64,000 nt of DNA from Janthinobacterium lividum. GTDB lineage: Bacteria; Pseudomonadota; Gammaproteobacteria; Burkholderiales; Burkholderiaceae_D. Both the position numbers and the translations under genes were made by a program. The notes beneath the pieces are model-generated. The model was given only the letters and a program-made list of their open reading frames with translations. It was not told where the DNA came from and did not search any database. This document shows, piece by piece, positions 59,590 to 64,000 of this stretch. The stretch is from assembly GCF_011601275.1 (NCBI RefSeq), contig NZ_JAAOLY010000001.1:310001-374000 (forward strand). Reading direction: 5' to 3'. Numbering within the stretch: position 1 is the stretch's first letter; every line of letters starts with the position of its first letter.

Positions 59590-60492
59590 ATGAATATCAA
59601 TTTTTTCTTTGAAGTGCTGATCGGCGGCCTGCTGTCGGGCGTCATGTACGCGCTGGTGGCGATCGGCTTCGTCCTCATCTACAAGGCGTCGGGCGTGTTC
59701 AATTTTGCGCAGGGAGCGATGGTGTTTTTCGCCGCCCTCACCTGCGTCGGCATCATGGACAAGTTCGGCCTGTCGCTGTGGCTGGCCATCCCGCTGACGA
59801 TGGTGACCATGATCGTGCTGGGCATGGCGATTGAAAAAGTCGTCTTGCGGCCCCTCGTCAACCAGCCTGAAATCACGCTGTTCATGGCCACCATCGGCCT
59901 GACCTTTTTCATCGAAGGCCTGGCGCAGCTGATGTGGGGCTCGCAGGTGCACAAGCTGGACCTGCCCATCGAAGACGTGCCGATGCCCTTCCTGATGGAC
60001 CATTTCAATATCATCGTCTCGCAGTTCGACGTGGTGGCGGCCGGCATCTGCGCGCTGCTGGTGATCTGCCTGGCCTTGCTGTTCTCGAAAACCAAGGTGG
60101 GCCGCGCCCTGCGCGCCGTCGCCGACGACCACCAGGCGGCGCTGGCCGTGGGTATCCCGCTGCAGCGCATCTGGGCCGTCGTGTGGGGCGTGGCGGGCCT
60201 GGTGGCCATGGTAGCCGGCTTGCTGTGGGGTGCGCGCAACGGGGTGCAGTTCGCCCTCACCTTCATCGCCCTGAAAGCGCTGCCCGTGCTGATCCTGGGC
60301 GGCTTTACGTCGGTGCCGGGCGCCATCGTCGGTGGCCTGATCATCGGCGCGTCGGAAAAGCTGGCCGAAGTCTACCTCGGCCCCATGGTGGGCGGCGGCA
60401 TCGAAGGCTGGTTCCCGTATGTGCTGGCCCTGCTGTTCCTGCTGGTGCGTCCGGAAGGCTTGTTCGGCGAGAAAATCATCCGGCGAATATAA
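59590..60492 (+). CDS. Branched-chain-type ABC transporter permease (LivH-like)
   Basis: 300 aa from the ATG at 59590 (GAGGA upstream). About eight membrane segments; LSGVMYALVAIGFVLIYKAS and NFAQGAMVFFAA are LivH signatures, and LPVLILGGFTSVPGAIVGG is the EAA-like loop region. Follows the LivG-like gene by 13 bp. Confidence 0.93.
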   Translation: MNINFFFEVLIGGLLSGVMYALVAIGFVLIYKASGVFNFAQGAMVFFAALTCVGIMDKFGLSLWLAIPLTMVTMIVLGMAIEKVVLRPLVNQPEITLFMATIGLTFFIEGLAQLMWGSQVHKLDLPIEDVPMPFLMDHFNIIVSQFDVVAAGICALLVICLALLFSKTKVGRALRAVADDHQAALAVGIPLQRIWAVVWGVAGLVAMVAGLLWGARNGVQFALTFIALKALPVLILGGFTSVPGAIVGGLIIGASEKLAEVYLGPMVGGGIEGWFPYVLALLFLLVRPEGLFGEKIIRRI

Positions 60493-60507
60493 GGCCCCAA
60501 GAGCATC

Positions 60508-60542
60508 GTAGGTCGGATTAGCCGAAGGCGTAATCCGACAAA
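60508..60542. repeat. REP-like palindrome, copy 3
   Basis: GTAGGTCGGATTAGC, loop, GCGTAATCCGACAAA. GTCGGATTA (60512-60520) pairs perfectly with TAATCCGAC (60531-60539). It lies between the two permease genes, inside the operon. Confidence 0.78.
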
Positions 60543-60570
60543 CACCCCAACAGCCAGTAAAGGACACGCC

Positions 60571-61629
60571 ATGATTTACCGTGAAGCAGGACAATTCAAG
60601 ACCAGCTACCAGGCTGACAACCAGATTTTCCCGATCAGGCAAGACCGCCTGGCGCTGACGGCCACGCTGCTCGTCGCCGTCTTCCTCCTGCCGTATTTCG
60701 CTTCGCCCTACATGCTGTCGGCGATCCTGATCCCCTTCCTGATCTTCGCCCTGGCGGCGCTGGGCCTGAACATCCTGACCGGTTACGCGGGCCAGCTGTC
60801 GCTGGGCACGGCCGCCTTCATGGCCGTGGGCGCCTTTGCCTCGTATAACTTCATGGCCCGCCTGCCTGGCTTGCCGCTGCTCGTGTCCTTCATCCTCGGC
60901 GGCCTGTGCGCGGCCATGGTGGGCATCGCCTTCGGCCTGCCCTCCTTGCGCATCCGCGGCTTTTATTTGGCCGCTTCCACCCTGGCGACGCAGTTTTTTG
61001 TCGTCTGGTGCCTGACCAAGATTCCGTATCTGACCAACTACAGCTCCTCGGGCGTGATCACGGTGCAGAAGATGACCATCCTCGGCTACCAGTTCGATAC
61101 GCCGCAAAGCAAATACCTGCTGGTGCTGGCCATCGTTGCCGGCATGGCGCTGCTGGCCAAGAACATGATCCGCTCGAACGTGGGCCGCTCGTGGATGGCC
61201 GTGCGCGACATGGACATGGCGGCCGAAGTGATCGGCTTTCGATTGATGCGCACGAAGCTGCTGGCGTTTGCCGTCAGCTCCTTCTACTGCGGCGTGGCCG
61301 GCGCGCTGTATGCGTATGCCTACCTGGGCACGGTGGAACCGGAAGCGTACAACCTGGACCTGTCCTTCCGCATCCTGTTCATGATCATCATCGGCGGCGT
61401 CGGTTCGATTCTCGGTTCCTTCCTCGGCGCGGCCTTCATCGTGCTGCTGCCCGTCTTCCTGAACACCATCGCGCATGGCCTGGCATTGCCGACCAGCGTG
61501 GCTTCGAACCTGGAATTGATGGTGTTCGGCGCGCTGATCATTTTCTTCCTGATCGTCGAGCCGCACGGCCTGGCCAGGCTGTGGCAGATCGCGAAGGAAA
61601 AGTTGAGACTCTGGCCCTTCCCCCATTAA
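60571..61629 (+). CDS. Branched-chain-type ABC transporter permease (LivM-like)
   Basis: 352 aa, about ten membrane segments. LGLNILTGYAGQLSLGTAAF and SLRIRGFYLAASTLATQFF are LivM motifs; VGRSWMAVRDMDMAAEVIG and IIGGVGSILGSFLGAAF follow. Second permease of the operon, separated from the first by a REP palindrome. Confidence 0.93.
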   Translation: MIYREAGQFKTSYQADNQIFPIRQDRLALTATLLVAVFLLPYFASPYMLSAILIPFLIFALAALGLNILTGYAGQLSLGTAAFMAVGAFASYNFMARLPGLPLLVSFILGGLCAAMVGIAFGLPSLRIRGFYLAASTLATQFFVVWCLTKIPYLTNYSSSGVITVQKMTILGYQFDTPQSKYLLVLAIVAGMALLAKNMIRSNVGRSWMAVRDMDMAAEVIGFRLMRTKLLAFAVSSFYCGVAGALYAYAYLGTVEPEAYNLDLSFRILFMIIIGGVGSILGSFLGAAFIVLLPVFLNTIAHGLALPTSVASNLELMVFGALIIFFLIVEPHGLARLWQIAKEKLRLWPFPH

Positions 61630-61687
61630 TTTTTTGCAGTCGATGTCGGTTCACTTGAATACCAAATAAAACAAGAGGAGACACACA

Positions 61688-63007
61688 ATGAAACACATCA
61701 AATCGCTCATGCTGGCCGCCGCCATCGCCAGTGCCGCACTCACCATGGCAGGCAGCGCGCAAGCGCAGGACAAGGAACAGTACATCGCCCTGCCGTCCTA
61801 TCGCGTGGGTCCTTACGCAGCCGGCGGCTCCGGTTTCTACGGCGGCATCATCGATTACTTCAATCTGGTCAACCAGGCCGGCGGCGTCAATGGCGTGAAA
61901 ATCAGCTGGGAAGAATGCGAAACCGAATACAACCCGTCGCGCGGCGTCGAATGCTATGAACGCCTGAAAACCAAGCAGGGCGGCGCCACCCTGGTCGAAA
62001 CCCTGTCCACGGGCGTCGCCTACGGCATCCTCGACCGCGTGGCACAGGACAAGATCCCCATGACGATGATCGGCTACGGCCGCTCGGACGCCGCCAACGG
62101 CAAGGTCTTCCCGTATGTGTATCCGCTGATCTCGAGCTACTGGAGCCAGGCCGCCGCCATGATCAAGTACCTGGGCGACAAGGATGGCGGCATGGACAAG
62201 CTGAAAGGCAAGAAGATCGTCCACCTGTACCACGATTCGGCCTTTGGCAAGGAGCCGCTGCCCGTGCTCGAAGCGCTGTCGAAACAGTACGGCTTCGAAC
62301 TGGTAAAAATTCCCGTCGCGCCGCCAGGCAGCGAACAGCAATCGCAATGGCTGCAAATCCGCCAGGCCAAGCCGGACCACGTGATCCTGTGGGGCTGGGG
62401 CGTGATGAACTCCGTTGCCATCAAGACGGCGCAGCGCAACGGCTTCCCGCGCGACAAAATGCTGGGCGTCTGGTGGGCCGGCTCCGAGGAAGACACGATT
62501 CCATCGGGTGACGCGGCCAAGGGCTACACGGCGATGACGTTCAATACCCCGGGCAACTACCCCGTGCTCGACGACATCCGCAAGAAACTCTACGCGTCCG
62601 GCAAGGGCAACCTGTCCGACCAGTCGCGCATCGGCTCCGTTTACCACATGCGCGGCGTGACGGCCGGCATCCTGTGGGTGGAAGCGATCCGCGTCGCGCA
62701 GGAAAAATTCGGCAAGGGCAAACCGATCACGGGCGAGCAAATGCGCTGGGGCCTGGAAAACCTGAACGTCGACGACGCGCGCCAGAAGGCAGTCGGCGCG
62801 CTGGGCATGTTCCCCACCGTGAAAACCAGCTGCGACGACCATGAAGGCTCGGGCGCCGTCAAAGTGCAGCAGTGGGATGGCAAGAAGTGGACCGCCATCA
62901 CGCCGAAATGGATCGTCGGCGACAAGGCCCTGGTGCGCAAGCTGGTCGAGGAATCGTCGGGCAAGTACGCCGAAGAGAAAAAGATCACGCCGGCATGCAT
63001 GAAGTAA
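61688..63007 (+). CDS. ABC transporter substrate-binding protein (type I periplasmic fold)
   Basis: 439 aa, longer than LivJ/LivK (~370). Signal peptide with cleavage likely after Ala26 (SAQA). The mature protein starts YIALPSYRVGPYAAGGSGFY and shows the LivK-like NLVNQAGGVNGVKI and HLYHDSAFGKEPLP stretches. It binds the imported solute in the periplasm. Ligand unknown; the adjacent acyl-CoA ligase hints at an organic acid. GAGGAG about 10 nt upstream is a strong ribosome-binding site. Confidence 0.92.
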   Translation: MKHIKSLMLAAAIASAALTMAGSAQAQDKEQYIALPSYRVGPYAAGGSGFYGGIIDYFNLVNQAGGVNGVKISWEECETEYNPSRGVECYERLKTKQGGATLVETLSTGVAYGILDRVAQDKIPMTMIGYGRSDAANGKVFPYVYPLISSYWSQAAAMIKYLGDKDGGMDKLKGKKIVHLYHDSAFGKEPLPVLEALSKQYGFELVKIPVAPPGSEQQSQWLQIRQAKPDHVILWGWGVMNSVAIKTAQRNGFPRDKMLGVWWAGSEEDTIPSGDAAKGYTAMTFNTPGNYPVLDDIRKKLYASGKGNLSDQSRIGSVYHMRGVTAGILWVEAIRVAQEKFGKGKPITGEQMRWGLENLNVDDARQKAVGALGMFPTVKTSCDDHEGSGAVKVQQWDGKKWTAITPKWIVGDKALVRKLVEESSGKYAEEKKITPACMK

Positions 63008-63024
63008 GCCGCGTTCGGGATGGT

Positions 63025-63058
63025 GTCGGGTTACGCGCCACGCGCTAACCCGACCTAC
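63025..63058. repeat. REP-like palindrome, copy 4 (inverted)
   Basis: GTCGGGTTA (63025-63033) pairs perfectly with TAACCCGAC (63046-63054), followed by CTAC. Compared with copies 1, 3 and 5, the GTAG tail is on the other side, so it is in the opposite orientation. It starts 17 bp after the substrate-binding protein stop. Confidence 0.75.
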
Positions 63059-63069
63059 CTGGATACGAA

Positions 63070-63106
63070 GTAGGTCGGATCAGGCCGCAGGCCGTAATCC
63101 GACAAG
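63070..63106. repeat. REP-like palindrome, copy 5
   Basis: GTAGGTCGGATCA, loop, CCGTAATCCGACAAG; GTCGGATCA (63074-63082) pairs with TAATCCGAC (63095-63103) with one mismatch. It faces copy 4 in the same intergenic gap. Confidence 0.72.
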
Positions 63107-63134
63107 CACCACCACCTATGAAAACGAAGCAGCC

Positions 63135-63962
63135 ATGAACCATACTGCCACTGAAACACCGCCGCCCTACCTGTCGGTGAACAACATCGAAGTCATCTAC
63201 GACCACGTGATCCTGGTTCTGAAGGGCGTGTCGCTGCAAGTCCCGCAGGGCAAGATCGTGGCGCTCCTGGGTGCCAACGGCGCCGGCAAGTCGACCACCC
63301 TGAAAACCATCTCGACCCTGCTGCGCGGCGAACGGGGCGACGTCACCAAGGGCGAAGTCCAGTTCAAGGGCGAGCGCGTGGACCAATTGACGCCGAATGA
63401 ACTGGTCAAGCGGGGCCTGTCGCAGGTGATGGAAGGGCGCCACTGTTTCGGCCACCTGACCATCGAGGAAAACCTGCTGACGGGCGCCTACACGCGCAGC
63501 CTGTCGCGCGGCGAACTGAAAGACGCGCTGGACAAGGTCTACCACTACTTTCCGCGCCTGAAAACGCGGCGCAGCAGCCAGGCCGGCTACACCTCGGGCG
63601 GCGAACAGCAGATGTGCGCCATCGGCCGCGCGCTGATGGCCAAGCCGTCGATGATTTTATTGGACGAGCCCTCGATGGGCATCGCGCCGCAGATCGTCGA
63701 AGAGATCTTCGGCATCGTCAAGGATTTGAACCACAAGGAAAACGTGTCTTTCCTGCTGGCCGAACAGAACACCAACGTGGCCCTGCGCTACGCCGACTTC
63801 GGCTACATCCTGGAAAACGGACGGGTCGTGATGGAAGGGCAAGCCCAGGAACTGGCCAGCAACGAAGACGTCAAAGAGTTTTACCTGGGCGTGTCCAGCG
63901 CCGGGCGCAAGAGCTTCCGCGACATGAAGTTCTACCGCCGCCGCAAGCGCTGGCTGGCCTGA
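63135..63962 (+). CDS. Branched-chain-type ABC transporter ATPase (LivF-like)
   Basis: 275 aa. Walker A GANGAGKST, signature YTSGGEQQMCAIGRAL, Walker B MILLDEPSMG. After the usual LivF end (EFYLGV) it carries a basic extension of about 18 residues rich in Arg and Lys. Second ATPase of the transporter. Confidence 0.93.
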   Translation: MNHTATETPPPYLSVNNIEVIYDHVILVLKGVSLQVPQGKIVALLGANGAGKSTTLKTISTLLRGERGDVTKGEVQFKGERVDQLTPNELVKRGLSQVMEGRHCFGHLTIEENLLTGAYTRSLSRGELKDALDKVYHYFPRLKTRRSSQAGYTSGGEQQMCAIGRALMAKPSMILLDEPSMGIAPQIVEEIFGIVKDLNHKENVSFLLAEQNTNVALRYADFGYILENGRVVMEGQAQELASNEDVKEFYLGVSSAGRKSFRDMKFYRRRKRWLA

Positions 63963-63977
63963 CGCGGGAGGCAAGTC

Positions 63978-64000
63978 ATGGACCTGGAACGGGCGAAGCA
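63978..64000 (+). CDS. Start of the next gene (cut by window edge)
   Basis: ATG at 63978 with GGGAGG 8 nt upstream, 15 bp after the LivF-like stop; only MDLERAK is visible. It is probably the next member of the operon. The product cannot be identified. Confidence 0.55.

Noticed and set aside
59548-61626. 692-codon open frame antisense to the permease genes
   Set aside because: Gln/His/Arg-rich translation typical of antisense reading of membrane-protein codons; both permeases on the plus strand are intact.

Overview
The window looks like the chromosome of a betaproteobacterium of the Oxalobacteraceae (Janthinobacterium/Duganella/Massilia type). This is an inference from high GC, proteobacterial housekeeping gene sequences, polyhydroxybutyrate (PHB) genes, hemA-prfA-prmC order and intergenic palindromes I associate with that group. 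No rRNA, tRNA, CRISPR array, integrase or transposase was seen. Genes are densely packed on both strands.

Layout. 1-8186: two tandem M13 metallopeptidases (the first cut by the window edge), a Spy/CpxP-like periplasmic protein with a terminator in its leader, an S41 C-terminal processing protease, a stand-alone ketoacyl synthase III and a YbaL-type cation/proton antiporter. 8266-15757: FadH, a START-like secreted protein, small membrane or unknown proteins, prolyl aminopeptidase with an Lrp regulator, a LysE exporter and an unknown secreted protein. 15829-18724: a PHB block (phasin, phaA, phaB). 18760-22200: divergent metR/metE with a perfect MetR box between them. 22341-24202: minCDE, followed by a two-gene AAA ATPase + HNH nuclease operon (24320-26393) that matches the Septu anti-phage system (PtuA/PtuB) and has visibly lower GC than its surroundings.

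26399-34614: a DUF697-like protein, an orphan OmpR-type regulator, then hemA, prfA, dsbB, prmC, gshA and an acetylpolyamine-amidohydrolase-like deacetylase. 34621-36655: a LytS/LytTR two-component pair. 36939-43025: Ohr, a DJ-1/PfpI protein with divergent LysR regulator, a coupled ElaA acetyltransferase and Dph6-like PP-loop ATPase, a lipoprotein FKBP and Kup. 43266-49585: RarD, EttA, an outer-membrane barrel, a molybdopterin-domain protein, a 100-bp palindromic repeat and a diguanylate cyclase. 49587-53833: DUF2520, DUF924, MgtC/SapB, a small protein and aminopeptidase P.

53880-64000: a Crp/Fnr-family regulator overlapping a DUF4132-like gene, divergent from an operon of AMP-forming acyl-CoA ligase, two branched-chain-type ABC ATPases, two permeases and a substrate-binding protein. 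This probably imports an organic acid and activates it to its CoA thioester. Five copies of a REP-like palindrome (GTCGG..TTA / TAA..CCGAC) are scattered between genes, two of them inside this operon.

The most notable accessory feature is the compact Septu-type defence operon next to the division genes. Other points worth a look are a His/Cys-rich insertion in MetE, the leader terminator of the Spy-like gene, the 100-bp palindrome and the acyl-CoA ligase/ABC operon with its divergent regulator.
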